Positions 21,676 through 29,901 of a stretch of 45,050 nt of DNA are shown piece by piece. The position numbers and the translations under genes are program-made. The notes under the pieces were generated by a model, which was not told the origin of the DNA, did not search any database, and was given only the letters and a program-made list of their open reading frames with translations. This stretch comes from Colidextribacter sp. OB.20 (GTDB taxonomy: Bacteria > Bacillota > Clostridia > Oscillospirales > Oscillospiraceae), in contig NZ_QWKG01000034.1 in the NCBI RefSeq assembly GCF_009911595.1, positions 1 through 45,050 of the forward strand, read 5' to 3'. Each line of letters opens with the position of its first letter. Position 1 is the first letter of the stretch.

Positions 21676-21709
21676 GCGCCAACGCACTGGCGTTGGAAGT
21701 GAGGACCAC

Positions 21710-21756
21710 AGGGTCAGTTGTCAAGGAATACTTGACGGCTGGCCCTTTTTATTTTT
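21710..21756 (+). terminator. Rho-independent terminator in portal leader
   Basis: A 16-bp stem, 21710-21725 with 21731-21746 (three G-U pairs), 5-base loop GAATA, followed by TTTTATTTTT. It ends just before the portal ribosome site GGAGG (21761). It closes the short transcript of the 45-residue gene and must be bypassed by any late transcript coming from upstream, so antitermination is a possibility. Confidence 0.85.
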
Positions 21757-21772
21757 CCTTGGAGGTGATGAC

Positions 21773-23221
21773 TTGACCGAACATGATACTGTGCTCTCCC
21801 TGTGGCCAGATGATGGTTTGCATGGTCGGCGTAAATGCTTCACCGACAAAAAGGAGATTACGCCGGATAACGTGGTGGATGTGGTCGCCGCCGCATACTC
21901 CACCCATCAGAAAAACAAACGGGAGATTCAATACCTTTACGACTATTTACGAGGGAAACAGGACATCCGTTGCAAGCAGAAGCAGATTCGTCCGGAGATC
22001 AACAACAAGGTCGTAGTCAACCGGGCCAATGAGATCGTAACTTTTAAGTCCGCCTATTTCCTGGATGAGCCGATTCAGTATATTTCCAACGGTGGGGACG
22101 ACGAAACATCTAAGAAGGTCAAGCAGTTTAACGACTATATGGTTGCCGAGGACAAGGTCTCCCTGGACAAGGAGATCGTGGACTGGATGCACATCTGCGG
22201 CGTGGGGGTGCGGATGGTGACCTCGGACGAACAGCCGGAGGAAAACGGTTCCCCTCTGCTGATCTACAGCCTGGACCCCCGGGAGGCCTTTGTCATTTAC
22301 CACAGCGGCTTGGGCCACAAGCCTATGGCGGGGGTCATCTGCCAGAAGGACGAGGACGGACAGTGGATGCACTGTGTTTACACCGAAGAATTCTACTGCG
22401 AAATCAAGGGGGACAAGGTTCAGAATAGTGAGCCCAGGACAGTCCCATATATCCCAATTATTGAGTATGAAAACAACACATCCAGGATGGGGTCGTTTGA
22501 GGTTGTAATTTCTCTTCTGAATGCCATAAACGAGCTGGAGAGCAGCCGGGTGGACGATGTCCAACAGTTCGTGGAGTCTATTCTGGTCTTTGAAAACTGC
22601 GAGATCGACCAGGAAAAAGCCGACGATTTGCGGGAGAAGTTAGGTCTAATGATTTCCAGTGACCCGAGCAAGCCTGCGAAGGTATACCGGGTGGACGGGC
22701 AGCTTGACCAGGGCGGGGTACAGACCATCGTGGATGATCTGTACGACGCTGTTCTAACCATCTGCGGTATGCCAAACCGCAATGGCGGAAGCTCCACCAG
22801 CGACACGGGCCGGGCCACCATCATGCGGGACGGATGGCAGGCGGCAGAGAGTAGAGCAGAGGACACGGAGAAGATGTTCAACCGCTCTGAGCGGCAGTTC
22901 CTAAAAATCGCCCTCTATATCTGCCGGACAACGACCAACCTAGATTTGGCGGTGTCCGATATCAAGATCGAGCACACGCGCAACAACCTGTCCAACATGC
23001 AGAGCCGGATGCAGATTCTCTGCGAGGGCCTGAACAACGATAAGATCCACCCGAAGATCCCGTGGGTCATCTCCGGGATGCCCAATGCTGAGGAGTGGTA
23101 TCGTATCTCCATGGAGCATTATGAGCAGCAGCAAGCAGAAATGGAGGAACGGCTTGAACGGGAAAAGCCGATAGAGACTATTGTGAGTGAGGAAGGAGAA
23201 AACGAAAATGCTGAAATGTAA
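21773..23221 (+). CDS. Portal protein, SPP1 gp6-like
   Basis: 482 residues from TTG 21773, with GGAGG at 21761-21765. The open frame upstream runs through the terminator and is not coding. Typical blocks: NRANEIVTFKSAYFLDEPIQYI, YTEEFYCEIKGDKV, GSFEVVISLLNAINELESSRVDDVQQFVESILVFENCEI, NGGSSTSDTGRATIMRDGWQAAESRAEDTEKMFNRSERQFL. It forms the dodecameric ring through which DNA enters the head. It overlaps the next gene by 14 bases. Confidence 0.9.
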   Translation: MTEHDTVLSLWPDDGLHGRRKCFTDKKEITPDNVVDVVAAAYSTHQKNKREIQYLYDYLRGKQDIRCKQKQIRPEINNKVVVNRANEIVTFKSAYFLDEPIQYISNGGDDETSKKVKQFNDYMVAEDKVSLDKEIVDWMHICGVGVRMVTSDEQPEENGSPLLIYSLDPREAFVIYHSGLGHKPMAGVICQKDEDGQWMHCVYTEEFYCEIKGDKVQNSEPRTVPYIPIIEYENNTSRMGSFEVVISLLNAINELESSRVDDVQQFVESILVFENCEIDQEKADDLREKLGLMISSDPSKPAKVYRVDGQLDQGGVQTIVDDLYDAVLTICGMPNRNGGSSTSDTGRATIMRDGWQAAESRAEDTEKMFNRSERQFLKIALYICRTTTNLDLAVSDIKIEHTRNNLSNMQSRMQILCEGLNNDKIHPKIPWVISGMPNAEEWYRISMEHYEQQQAEMEERLEREKPIETIVSEEGENENAEM

Positions 23222-23444
23222 GATTTGTGGTCTTGAATTTCAAGCGAAATCCGAAAGCCACTATATTTCTAGAGATGGAGGAAGACTTGGGCTGTTCTGT
23301 TCACTTCAATCCAATCAAGAAGAGCGCATTTACGATACATTTGATTGCCCGGCGTGTGGGTGCCAGTGTGTAGCGCAGGAAAGAAAACGAAACTTTAGCC
23401 CCATTTCGATTATCGAAGATGAAGAGGCAACTGAGGAAGAATGA
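23208..23444 (+). CDS. Zinc-ribbon protein
   Basis: 78 residues from ATG 23208, inside the portal end. CKICGLEF, LFC and CPACGCQC give two CxxC knuckles, with an acidic tail (EDEEATEEE). It lies between portal and minor head genes, where small accessory proteins are common. Function unknown. Confidence 0.6.
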   Translation: MLKCKICGLEFQAKSESHYISRDGGRLGLFCSLQSNQEERIYDTFDCPACGCQCVAQERKRNFSPISIIEDEEATEEE

Positions 23445-23623
23445 GCACTGAACATCGTGACCCCATAGGACCACTTTGGGCATATGGAGTTTGCCCTAAC
23501 TGCGGTAGTCCGTCAATAAAATGGGACCCCGTTACAGATACCTCTAGTTGTATTTGTGGTTGGAGCAATGAGAAAGAAGCGGCGGATAATCTGAAAAAGA
23601 GAAAAAGGAACGGAGAACTATGA
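23441..23623 (+). CDS. Zinc-ribbon protein
   Basis: 60 residues, ATGA-coupled to the previous gene. CPNCGSPSIKWDPVTDTSSCICGW is a CxxC...CxC ribbon, followed by a basic helix. It overlaps the minor head gene start by 4 bases. Function unknown. Confidence 0.6.
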   Translation: MSTEHRDPIGPLWAYGVCPNCGSPSIKWDPVTDTSSCICGWSNEKEAADNLKKRKRNGEL

Positions 23624-24231
23624 CTGAAAATCCGTATCAGTTATCCGACAAGGCAAGCAAACTCCTAAACCGAAAAGCAATCCGACGGTTTGACAAGGCA
23701 AAGCGGGACTGCAATCTCCTCCATGTCGACGAGCTGAACGTCATTAAGGTGCTGACCGCACTCTACAAAGACCTTGCAGCGGACAACAAGAAAGCGTTCT
23801 TCGACCTTGCTGTGATGGCCTATCAGGACGCACAGCCCCATGGAAAGAAAGAGCCGGACATGAGCTGGATTCTGGCCCTGCTGGACAGCTACGACCCAGT
23901 ATATCTAGTGGTCTACACCCACGAGGTGGAGCGTAAGCGTGACCGGCTGATTGAGGGCGTGATTGCAACGTCCAGCAAAACAGTGGAGTTTCGGCGGGGA
24001 CTGTCGCTGTGGAGCCGCTTCACAGGGCATGAGCTGGACAGAGTTACCGATGAGGCCACGCTGAAGGCGTTCCGAGACGCTGGAGTGAAAAAAGTGCGCT
24101 GGCGGACGGAGGACGACGATAAGGTTTGTCCTGTATGCGGGCCAAGGGATAAAAAAGTATATCCCATCAATAAGGTTCCAGATAAACCACATATAAATTG
24201 TCGCTGTTGGTTAGAGGCTGTAAAGGAGTGA
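23620..24231 (+). CDS. Minor head protein, Mu F/SPP1 gp7-like
   Basis: 203 residues, ATGA-coupled. The C-terminus WRTEDDDKVCPVCGPRDKKVYPINKVPDKPHINCRCWLEA is the Mu gpF-type head-morphogenesis motif, with cysteines and the conserved HxNCRC. The N-terminal half is helical. The family is made in a few copies per procapsid and needed for infectious heads. It follows the portal as in SPP1. Confidence 0.85.
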   Translation: MTENPYQLSDKASKLLNRKAIRRFDKAKRDCNLLHVDELNVIKVLTALYKDLAADNKKAFFDLAVMAYQDAQPHGKKEPDMSWILALLDSYDPVYLVVYTHEVERKRDRLIEGVIATSSKTVEFRRGLSLWSRFTGHELDRVTDEATLKAFRDAGVKKVRWRTEDDDKVCPVCGPRDKKVYPINKVPDKPHINCRCWLEAVKE

Positions 24232-24236
24232 TATTC

Positions 24237-24431
24237 TTGAACATCATCAAGCAAGGAAATCCGATGAAACCAAAGGACATTAAGCGGTTTTCATGTGAAA
24301 ACTGCGGATGCGTATTTGAGGCTGATAACAAGGAGTACGCTTACGCTGACCAGATTGAGAATATGCACGATGGGATTGTTGCAAAATGCAAATGTCCAAC
24401 GTGCGGGAAAACTTCGTATTTGTACCATTGA
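24237..24431 (+). CDS. Small zinc-ribbon protein, TTG start
   Basis: 64 residues from TTG 24237 behind AAAGGAG. LNIIKQGNPMKPKDIKRFSCENCGCVFEADNKEY, then CKCPTCGKTSYLYH: a four-cysteine ribbon common in phage head operons. An ATG at 24264 would remove the conserved IIKQGNP part, so TTG is preferred. Confidence 0.65.
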   Translation: MNIIKQGNPMKPKDIKRFSCENCGCVFEADNKEYAYADQIENMHDGIVAKCKCPTCGKTSYLYH

Positions 24432-24590
24432 GACATTTGTGTATTTAAGTACGCTTATGGATTTTGCTGGCGATTTGTCAGTTAATCACGGTAGAGAAAC
24501 CGTAAATCGCAAGCTCTGAGAGAACAGAGGGTAAACAAACGCAGAAAAATGGTGAGAGAACACCTAAAAAAACGCAAAGGAGAAGTTGTT

Positions 24591-25187
24591 ATGGCGAACA
24601 TCGACACCACAACCATTGAGGGGTTTGAGGCCCTTACGCCTGAACAGAAGGTCGAGGCCCTTTTGAAGTTGGACATCCCCGAGCGAGTAGACATGACCCA
24701 ATATGTCTCCAAGGCCACGGCAGACAAATATTCCTCCGAGGTGGCCGCGCTGAAAAAGCAGCTGCAAGGGAAGATGACCGAGGACGAAGCCGCTGCCGCA
24801 GAGAAACAGGCCCAGTGGGACAGTTTGCAGGAGCAGATGAAAGCGCTCCAGGCGGACAACGAAAAGCTCAAGCGGGAGCGCACCGAGGCGGCCTACAAGG
24901 CAAGGTATCTGGCTATGCCAGGCTTTGACGAGAAGCTGGCCGAGGAGACCGCCAAGGCTATGGCCGCCGGGGACATGGACAAGGTATTCGCCAACCAGCA
25001 GAAGGCCAACGAGGACTATAAGAAGCAGGTCCAGGCAGAGCTGGTCAAACGAGACCCCAAGCCCGGCGGGGCCGGGGGCGGTGGAAAAGGTGAGCCGGAC
25101 AACGTGAAGTGGGCCCGTGACCGGGCAAAGCAGAGAGCCGCCGCAATGTCGGCGGGAAGTGATGCGATGAAAAAATTTATCTTGTAA
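24591..25187 (+). CDS. Capsid scaffold protein
   Basis: 198 residues from ATG 24591 behind AAAGGAGAAG. Almost wholly helical with a long coiled-coil (SSEVAALKKQLQGKMTEDEAAAAEKQAQWDSLQEQMKALQADNEKLKRE), a glycine-rich hinge (PKPGGAGGGGKGEP) and a short basic end. It sits directly before the decoration and major capsid genes. This is the expected layout of a scaffold that drives shell assembly and leaves or is cleaved later. Confidence 0.8.
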   Translation: MANIDTTTIEGFEALTPEQKVEALLKLDIPERVDMTQYVSKATADKYSSEVAALKKQLQGKMTEDEAAAAEKQAQWDSLQEQMKALQADNEKLKRERTEAAYKARYLAMPGFDEKLAEETAKAMAAGDMDKVFANQQKANEDYKKQVQAELVKRDPKPGGAGGGGKGEPDNVKWARDRAKQRAAAMSAGSDAMKKFIL

Positions 25188-25204
25188 AGGAGCTGAAAGC
25201 ACCA

Positions 25205-25552
25205 ATGAAAATGAAAACCACCAGCGTAGGCGGGACGGTGGAAATCCTTGCGTCCAAGGACTTCCAGGCCATCCCCGCCAAAATCACCGGGGCTGAGGTG
25301 GTCAAGGCCGGGATGCCCGTTACCCTGGCAGGAGCCGCCGCCGCCGCAGGGACCGGAGCCGCTGGTATCCTGCTGTACGACGTGGACCCCACCGCCAATC
25401 CAAACTGCGCCCTTGTGGTGGAGGGGGTCGTGGACTGGGCAAAGTGCAAGGAACACAGCGGGGCAACCGCTACCGCTGCCGCCATGAAGGAGATTCTTCC
25501 GGCCATCACCTTCCGGGAGAACATCGGCGTAAACGCCGACGACACGGTTTAA
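25205..25552 (+). CDS. Head decoration-like protein
   Basis: 115 residues. Beta-rich and alanine/glycine-rich (ITGAEVVKAGMPVTLAGAAAAAGTGAAGILLYDVDPTANP), ending AITFRENIGVNADDTV. Position between scaffold and major capsid is the usual place of a decoration or stabilising protein. The match is by pattern and context. Confidence 0.65.
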   Translation: MKMKTTSVGGTVEILASKDFQAIPAKITGAEVVKAGMPVTLAGAAAAAGTGAAGILLYDVDPTANPNCALVVEGVVDWAKCKEHSGATATAAAMKEILPAITFRENIGVNADDTV

Positions 25553-25564
25553 GGAGGGATACAT

Positions 25565-26638
25565 ATGCCGTTGAACATTACTGAATTTTTCACTCCGGCT
25601 GTGATTGAAGCAACTTGGAACGATCTTTATTCCAATACTATGGATTACGCCGGACAAACCTTGTTCCCCGCCCGGCAAAAAGCTGGACTGGATTTGGCGT
25701 TCTTGAAGGGGTCTAGAGGGCTTCCTATTACCCTGATGCCCTCCGCATTTGACGCTAAGGCCACTTTCCGGGACCGCATCGGCTTTGAAAAGCTGGAGAC
25801 TGAGATGCCCTTCTTCCGTGAGGGCTTCAAAATCAAGGAGCGAGACCGTCAGGAGCTGCTTCGGGTACAGGACGCCAATGACCCCTACGCTCAGGCCATC
25901 ATTGACCGCATTTTTGATGATGCAGCCAATCTGATTGAGGGGGCGGAGGTAGCCGCTGAGCGGATGCGGATGCAGCTGCTATTCCCCGAGAACGGAAATG
26001 TTGGTATTTCCATAAAGGCAAACGGAGTGGACTATACCTACAACTACGACCCCAACGGGAAATGGAAGGCCAAAAATTACACCGCCCTCACTGGCGCTGA
26101 CTTGTGGACCGCCACAGACACGGCGGACCCCTTCCGTGCTATTCAGGCGGCTAAGGATGGGGTACGGAACCGAACGGGGACCAATTTGACTATGGCATGG
26201 ATGAATACAAACACCCTGAACATGATGATCAAAGCTAAAGCAATCCGGGACCGTTATCTGAGCACCAATACCGTTGCTCTGAGCTATCTGACGCCACAGG
26301 AGGCGGCAGCGGTAGTAAGCGGAACTGTGGGCGTGTCCATTGCCGTATACGACAAACAGTACCAGGACGAGAGCCGGGAAACCCACTCATTTGTTCCTGA
26401 TGGCTATGTGGCACTGACACCCGGCCGGACGCTTGGATACACCTGGAGAGGCACTACCCCCGAGGAAGCGGACCTCCAGAGCAACGGACAGGCTGAGGTA
26501 TCCATTGTCAACAACGGTGTGGCTATTACCAGGATCGTGGACACCCACCCCGTGAACGTGAATATTTTCGCCAGTGAGATTGTACTGCCCAGCTATGAAC
26601 AAATGGACGAGGTGGCGGTGCTGAAGGTCATCGCATAA
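25565..26638 (+). CDS. Major capsid protein, E family
   Basis: 357 residues. Begins MPLNITEFFTPAVIEATWNDLYSN and contains PFFREGFKIKERDRQELLRVQ, AAERMRMQLLF, GTNLTMAWMNTNTLNMM, and VDTHPVNVNIFASEIVLPSYE, the blocks of the phage capsid E family (HK97 fold). It forms the icosahedral shell. A strong GGAGGGATACAT ribosome site fits high expression. Confidence 0.9.
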   Translation: MPLNITEFFTPAVIEATWNDLYSNTMDYAGQTLFPARQKAGLDLAFLKGSRGLPITLMPSAFDAKATFRDRIGFEKLETEMPFFREGFKIKERDRQELLRVQDANDPYAQAIIDRIFDDAANLIEGAEVAAERMRMQLLFPENGNVGISIKANGVDYTYNYDPNGKWKAKNYTALTGADLWTATDTADPFRAIQAAKDGVRNRTGTNLTMAWMNTNTLNMMIKAKAIRDRYLSTNTVALSYLTPQEAAAVVSGTVGVSIAVYDKQYQDESRETHSFVPDGYVALTPGRTLGYTWRGTTPEEADLQSNGQAEVSIVNNGVAITRIVDTHPVNVNIFASEIVLPSYEQMDEVAVLKVIA

Positions 26639-26651
26639 GGGGGTGGATGGC

Positions 26652-26870
26652 GTGAAGCTGATCCCCTTTTACCGGGTGAGCTACCACGGTGACTTCCACG
26701 AGGCTGGAAAGCCTTTTCAGATCGATCCGGAGGACCGGGAGGAAATGTCACGCCATGGGACAATTTTGGCTATCTCCAAGACCGTCGTGGACAAGCCCCA
26801 AGAACCTGTGGAGGCCCCGGCGGAGTTAAAGCCAAAACGGGGCCGTCCCCGGAGGACTGAAAATGGATAA
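26652..26870 (+). CDS. Small head protein (Rho-N-like tail)
   Basis: 72 residues from GTG 26652 (AAGGGGG at 26637-26643; GTG 26643 is too close). It starts VKLIPFYRVSYHGDFHEAGKPFQI and ends with a basic KPKRGRPRRTE segment. Such short proteins with an AT-hook-like end follow capsid genes in clostridial phages. Function not established. Confidence 0.55.
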   Translation: MKLIPFYRVSYHGDFHEAGKPFQIDPEDREEMSRHGTILAISKTVVDKPQEPVEAPAELKPKRGRPRRTENG

Positions 26871-27165
26871 CCTGGAACGAATGAAGCTGCGTACCCAGGA
26901 AGAGGACGAGGCCGTCCTGCTGGACTGTCTGGAGAGCGCCCGGTCCGCCATCATGTCCCGGCGCTTCCCCTTCCAGCCCTGGCCGAACGAGCTGGAACCC
27001 CAGTATCTGGACCTGCAATACCGGATTGCCATGGACCTGTTCAACAAGACTGGCGCTGAGGGGGAGACAGCCCACAGCGAAAATGGAATCTCCCGGAGCT
27101 ATGAGTCATCCTGGATATCTCAGCAACTGCTCAACGAGGTGACGCCAATGTGCGGGGTGGTTTGA
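26863..27165 (+). CDS. Head-tail connector, gp6/QLRG-like
   Basis: 100 residues. All-helical MDNLERMKLRTQEEDEAVLLDCLESARSAIMSRRFPF ... LQYRIAMDLFNKTGAEGETAHSENGISRSYE: the alpha-helical connector family that docks under the portal. It overlaps both neighbours, as usual in connector clusters. Confidence 0.8.
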   Translation: MDNLERMKLRTQEEDEAVLLDCLESARSAIMSRRFPFQPWPNELEPQYLDLQYRIAMDLFNKTGAEGETAHSENGISRSYESSWISQQLLNEVTPMCGVV

Positions 27166-27623
27166 TGCGGAGCCTCAAACGCAATCAGCAAAAGATATCC
27201 TTTCGCCTCTATGAGGGGGAGGAAGAGGTCGTAAACGAGTTTGGCAATGTCACCGGAGAGTATTACCCCATCTATGGCCGTCTGCGCCACGCCTGGCTGT
27301 GCGTGTCCCCAAACAAGGGAAACTCTGAGGTAGAGCAGTTCGGCACCCTGGAGGACTACGACCGCACCATGACTTTGGGGGATACCTCAATAGGCCCGGA
27401 GAATGGGGAAGCCTTTGCCATCAACGAAAACGCCGTTCTGTGGGTGGACGGGGCTCCCACCGACGGGCCCTGGAACTACACCGTAAAGCGGGTTGCCCCC
27501 TGGAAGAACAGCATCTCCTTCGCTATCAAGCGAGTGGAGGTGTCCATCGCCCAGAGGGACAACGAGGCCTGGGAGACGGCGCAGAGGATCAAGCGGCTGC
27601 TGCAGGAAAGGGATGAGGTTTGA
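27165..27623 (+). CDS. Head closure/stopper-like protein
   Basis: 152 residues from ATG 27165, whose A is the last base of the previous TGA. Beta-rich, with FGNVTGEYYPIYGRLR and ENAVLWVDGAPTDGPWNYTVKRVAPWKNSISFAIKRVEV. Position two after the capsid and directly after the connector fits the head-closure protein that plugs the portal. Confidence 0.7.
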   Translation: MRSLKRNQQKISFRLYEGEEEVVNEFGNVTGEYYPIYGRLRHAWLCVSPNKGNSEVEQFGTLEDYDRTMTLGDTSIGPENGEAFAINENAVLWVDGAPTDGPWNYTVKRVAPWKNSISFAIKRVEVSIAQRDNEAWETAQRIKRLLQERDEV

Positions 27624-28156
27624 AAATCAAGCTGAAGCTCACCCCGGATTCTGTGGCGGGGGCCATCGCTCAGGTGGAGGAGTACCAGAAGCGGGTGGCC
27701 GAGGCCGGGGACAGAATCGCCCGGGAGCTGGCCTACCTGGGATATGAAGTCGCCTACGGCGTTATGTCGGGGCACGTGTTCTCGGGGGAGACCTCCGAGA
27801 GCCTGGACGTGGTGGAGGACGGGCCCAACCGCTACATCCTCATGGCCGCGTCTCAGGCGCTGCTGTTCTTTGAGTTTGGTGCGGGGGCCCGGCAGGGCGC
27901 GGGCCACCCCTGGGATGACGACTTTGGATTCGGTCCGGGAACCTACCCGGGTAACGGACACTGGGACGATCCAAATGGCTGGTGGTTTCCCACAGAGGAC
28001 CCACGTCTCATAATCCGCCGGGACAAGAGCGGACAGGGCTGGGGCCACTCCTATGGGAACAAGCCCCATATGCCTTTCTACCGGGCCGACCGGGCCATGC
28101 GGGACGACCTTTTGAAGGTCGCTAGAGAGGTTTTACAGGGAGGTGGTTATCCATAA
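27620..28156 (+). CDS. Neck/tail completion protein, HK97 gp10-like
   Basis: 178 residues from TTG 27620. Begins LKIKLKLTPDSVAGAIAQVEEYQKRVAEAGDRIARELAYLGYE; ALLFFEFGAGARQG and the end NKPHMPFYRADRAMRDDLLKVAREVL are hallmarks of the gp10-like family. An insert rich in Gly/Trp/Pro (residues about 95-140) is larger than usual. It caps the head-tail interface. Confidence 0.8.
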   Translation: MKIKLKLTPDSVAGAIAQVEEYQKRVAEAGDRIARELAYLGYEVAYGVMSGHVFSGETSESLDVVEDGPNRYILMAASQALLFFEFGAGARQGAGHPWDDDFGFGPGTYPGNGHWDDPNGWWFPTEDPRLIIRRDKSGQGWGHSYGNKPHMPFYRADRAMRDDLLKVAREVLQGGGYP

Positions 28157-28161
28157 TTGAT

Positions 28162-28554
28162 GTGGAATCGGATATCTATTCCGCCGTCTCCGCCGCCCTG
28201 AAAGCGGAGTTTCCCGGTATCTGGACCTCGGGAGAGGATGCGGACCTTCCAGCCCGGTTCCCCGCCGTAACCATCGTGGAGCAGGACAACGCAGTCAAGA
28301 AAGATATGCGGACTCTGAACATCGAAAACGCCGTGGGCGTGATGTATGAGGTCAATGTCTACTCCAACAAGGTGGGGTATCGGAAGTCGGAGGCAAAGAA
28401 AATTATGGCCACAGCAGACAGGGAGATGACCCGCCTTGGCTTTACCCGGACCATGATGAATCCCATTTCCAATTTGCAGGACGCCTCGATTTATCGGATT
28501 GTCGCCCGGTATGAGGCGGATGTTGACAAAGACCTCTGGATTTACCAGAGCTGA
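28162..28554 (+). CDS. Tail terminator-like protein; possible ATA start at 28153
   Basis: 130 residues from GTG 28162, in-frame from 28153. DIYSAVSAALKAEFPGIWTSGEDADLPARFPAVTIVEQDNAV and VMYEVNVYSNKVGYRKSEAKKIM match a family found between gp10-like and tail-tube genes. GGGAGGTGG ends 6 bases before ATA 28153, giving I-I-D-V-E, where relatives start M-I-D/N-V-E. ATAA here replaces the ATGA stop/start overlap expected. The GTG is poorly spaced. Confidence 0.7.
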   Translation: MESDIYSAVSAALKAEFPGIWTSGEDADLPARFPAVTIVEQDNAVKKDMRTLNIENAVGVMYEVNVYSNKVGYRKSEAKKIMATADREMTRLGFTRTMMNPISNLQDASIYRIVARYEADVDKDLWIYQS

Positions 28555-28578
28555 ACATTATGACAAGGAGTGAAAGAA

Positions 28579-29106
28579 ATGTCTGAACGAGTATCCACCG
28601 CCGGGATGCGGCTAGCCTACGCCGTCGAGACCACTGCGGGGGAGCGGCCTACCACAGGGTACAAAGCTGTACCTGAGGTGAAGTCCATGCCCAGCTTTAA
28701 CCCGGCCCCCAATACCATTGACAGCACCACCCTGGAGGAAACCGAATACATGACTTATGTCCAGGGGTTGAAGGACTTGGGCGGCGCTCTTGAGTACGGG
28801 GCCAACCTTACCGACGACCTGATGGACTTCTGGGATACAGTGCTGACCGACTACGACACCGCCGTGGAAGGGAAAAAGTCCATGTGGTGGACTGTGGTAC
28901 ATCCCAAGCTGGCTAAGGCCCTGTTCTTTAAGGGCAGCCCCGCCCCCATCAGCTTTAACGAGGCTGCTGTGGGGGCTATGGCGGAGACCACCCTTTACAT
29001 CACACCTACCAGCGCCCCCATCCTGGAGGCGAAACCTACCTTTGCTACAGACTCCGCAGAGCCTGTAAGCGCCAGGACGGCAACAAAATCTACCACTACA
29101 GTGTAA
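28579..29106 (+). CDS. Major tail protein (tail tube)
   Basis: 175 residues from ATG 28579 (AAGGAG upstream). VSTAGMRLAYAVETTAGERPTTGYKAVPEVKSMPSFNPAPNTIDSTTLEE is typical of Firmicutes tail-tube proteins, and the C-terminus ends in Ser/Thr-rich ARTATKSTTTV. It assembles as hexameric rings along the tape measure. Confidence 0.85.
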   Translation: MSERVSTAGMRLAYAVETTAGERPTTGYKAVPEVKSMPSFNPAPNTIDSTTLEETEYMTYVQGLKDLGGALEYGANLTDDLMDFWDTVLTDYDTAVEGKKSMWWTVVHPKLAKALFFKGSPAPISFNEAAVGAMAETTLYITPTSAPILEAKPTFATDSAEPVSARTATKSTTTV

Positions 29107-29118
29107 GGAGGAACAGCC

Positions 29119-29505
29119 ATGAGTGAGAAAGCTATTGCCAAAGAGGAGAAGATCAACCCCATCCGTCTGACCGATAACAACGGGATTATCAAAAATCCCG
29201 GCGATGTTTACGAACTGGATTTCAGCCGGGAGAGCGTGGTATACGCGGAGTCCAGGGGCTTCAAGCTGGAGGATGTGCCTAGCTTCCCGGTGACCGGGAT
29301 CGCCAACCTCTTCTTCTACTCCTTCCGAAAGAACCACAAGAGCGTGGCACGGGAGAAGGTAGACAAACTGCGAGAGGCATGGGGCGGTATTCCCGAAAGT
29401 GTGCTGAACCGGCTGTTTGACCTCTACAACCAGGCGGCTACCGCCAACACCATCCAGGTGGAAGAGGGCAGCGAAAAAAACGGGGCTGCGACTGTGGAGA
29501 TGTAA
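29119..29505 (+). CDS. Tail assembly chaperone (G-type product)
   Basis: 128 residues. YELDFSRESVVYAESRGFKLEDVPSFPVTGIANLFFYSFRKNHKS and REAWGGIPESVLNRLFDLYNQA are typical of siphophage tail chaperones. The gene carries AAAAAAC near its end and is followed by a second frame in -1, the G/GT arrangement. It binds the tape measure before tube assembly. Confidence 0.85.
   Translation: MSEKAIAKEEKINPIRLTDNNGIIKNPGDVYELDFSRESVVYAESRGFKLEDVPSFPVTGIANLFFYSFRKNHKSVAREKVDKLREAWGGIPESVLNRLFDLYNQAATANTIQVEEGSEKNGAATVEM
29475..29481 (+). promoter_or_regulatory. Programmed -1 frameshift site, A AAA AAC
   Basis: In the chaperone frame the codons are GAA AAA AAC, giving the classic X-XXY-YYZ heptamer. A -1 slip continues as CGG GGC TGC GAC TGT ... 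without a stop into DVSTPQSFREVFAQECPYYLS. The first-frame stop is at 29503-29505. The product would be about 256 residues. Confidence 0.8.
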
Positions 29506-29888
29506 GCACTCCGCAGTCCTTCCGAGAGGTGTTTGCCCAGGAGTGCCCTTATTATCTGTCCATTGGCATGACTTGGGACCAGTACTGGTACGGCGATGTG
29601 CGGATGACGTGGGCGCTTCGGGAGGCACACAACCTGCGGCTAGAGCAGCAGAATCAGATGCTCTGGCTCCAAGGGCAGTATTTCTACAGCGTTCTGGGGT
29701 CCTTCGTACCCGTGCTGGTGACAGTGCCAAAGAAGAACGCAAAGGTCCTGCCTTACCCCGAGCTTCGGCCCCTCTTTCCAAAGGGACCTACTCCAGAGGA
29801 ACTGGAGGAACAGGAAAAACAGGAATCCCTCCGGGCTGAGCTGTATATGCGGCAGATGGTCCAGGCAGGTAAAAACTGGGGCGGCTGA
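29481..29888 (+). CDS. Frameshift extension of tail assembly chaperone (T part)
   Basis: Frame 0 continues from the slippery site: RGCDCGDVSTPQSFREVFAQECPYYLSIGMTWDQYWYGDVRMTWALREAHNLR. The block before GTG 29529 (DVSTPQSFRE) is conserved in relatives, so it is translated by frameshift and not only from the internal GTG. It contains a charged coiled-coil end (TPEELEEQEKQESLRAELYMRQM). The long form bridges the chaperone coat and the tail-tube protein. Confidence 0.75.
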   Translation, partial: RGCDCGDVSTPQSFREVFAQECPYYLSIGMTWDQYWYGDVRMTWALREAHNLRLEQQNQMLWLQGQYFYSVLGSFVPVLVTVPKKNAKVLPYPELRPLFPKGPTPEELEEQEKQESLRAELYMRQMVQAGKNWGG

Positions 29889-29901
29889 TTGCCGCCGCCA
29901 G

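Noticed and set aside
21614-21772. N-terminal extension of the portal gene
   Set aside because: It runs through a strong terminator and another gene; TTG 21773 has a well-spaced GGAGG.
28612-29781. Minus-strand open frame of 389 codons
   Set aside because: It is antisense to the tail-tube and chaperone genes and arises from GC-rich codon bias.
29529-29888. Independent gene after the chaperone
   Set aside because: The same frame is conserved upstream of GTG 29529 back to a slippery heptamer, so a frameshift extension explains it better; minor internal initiation is not excluded.
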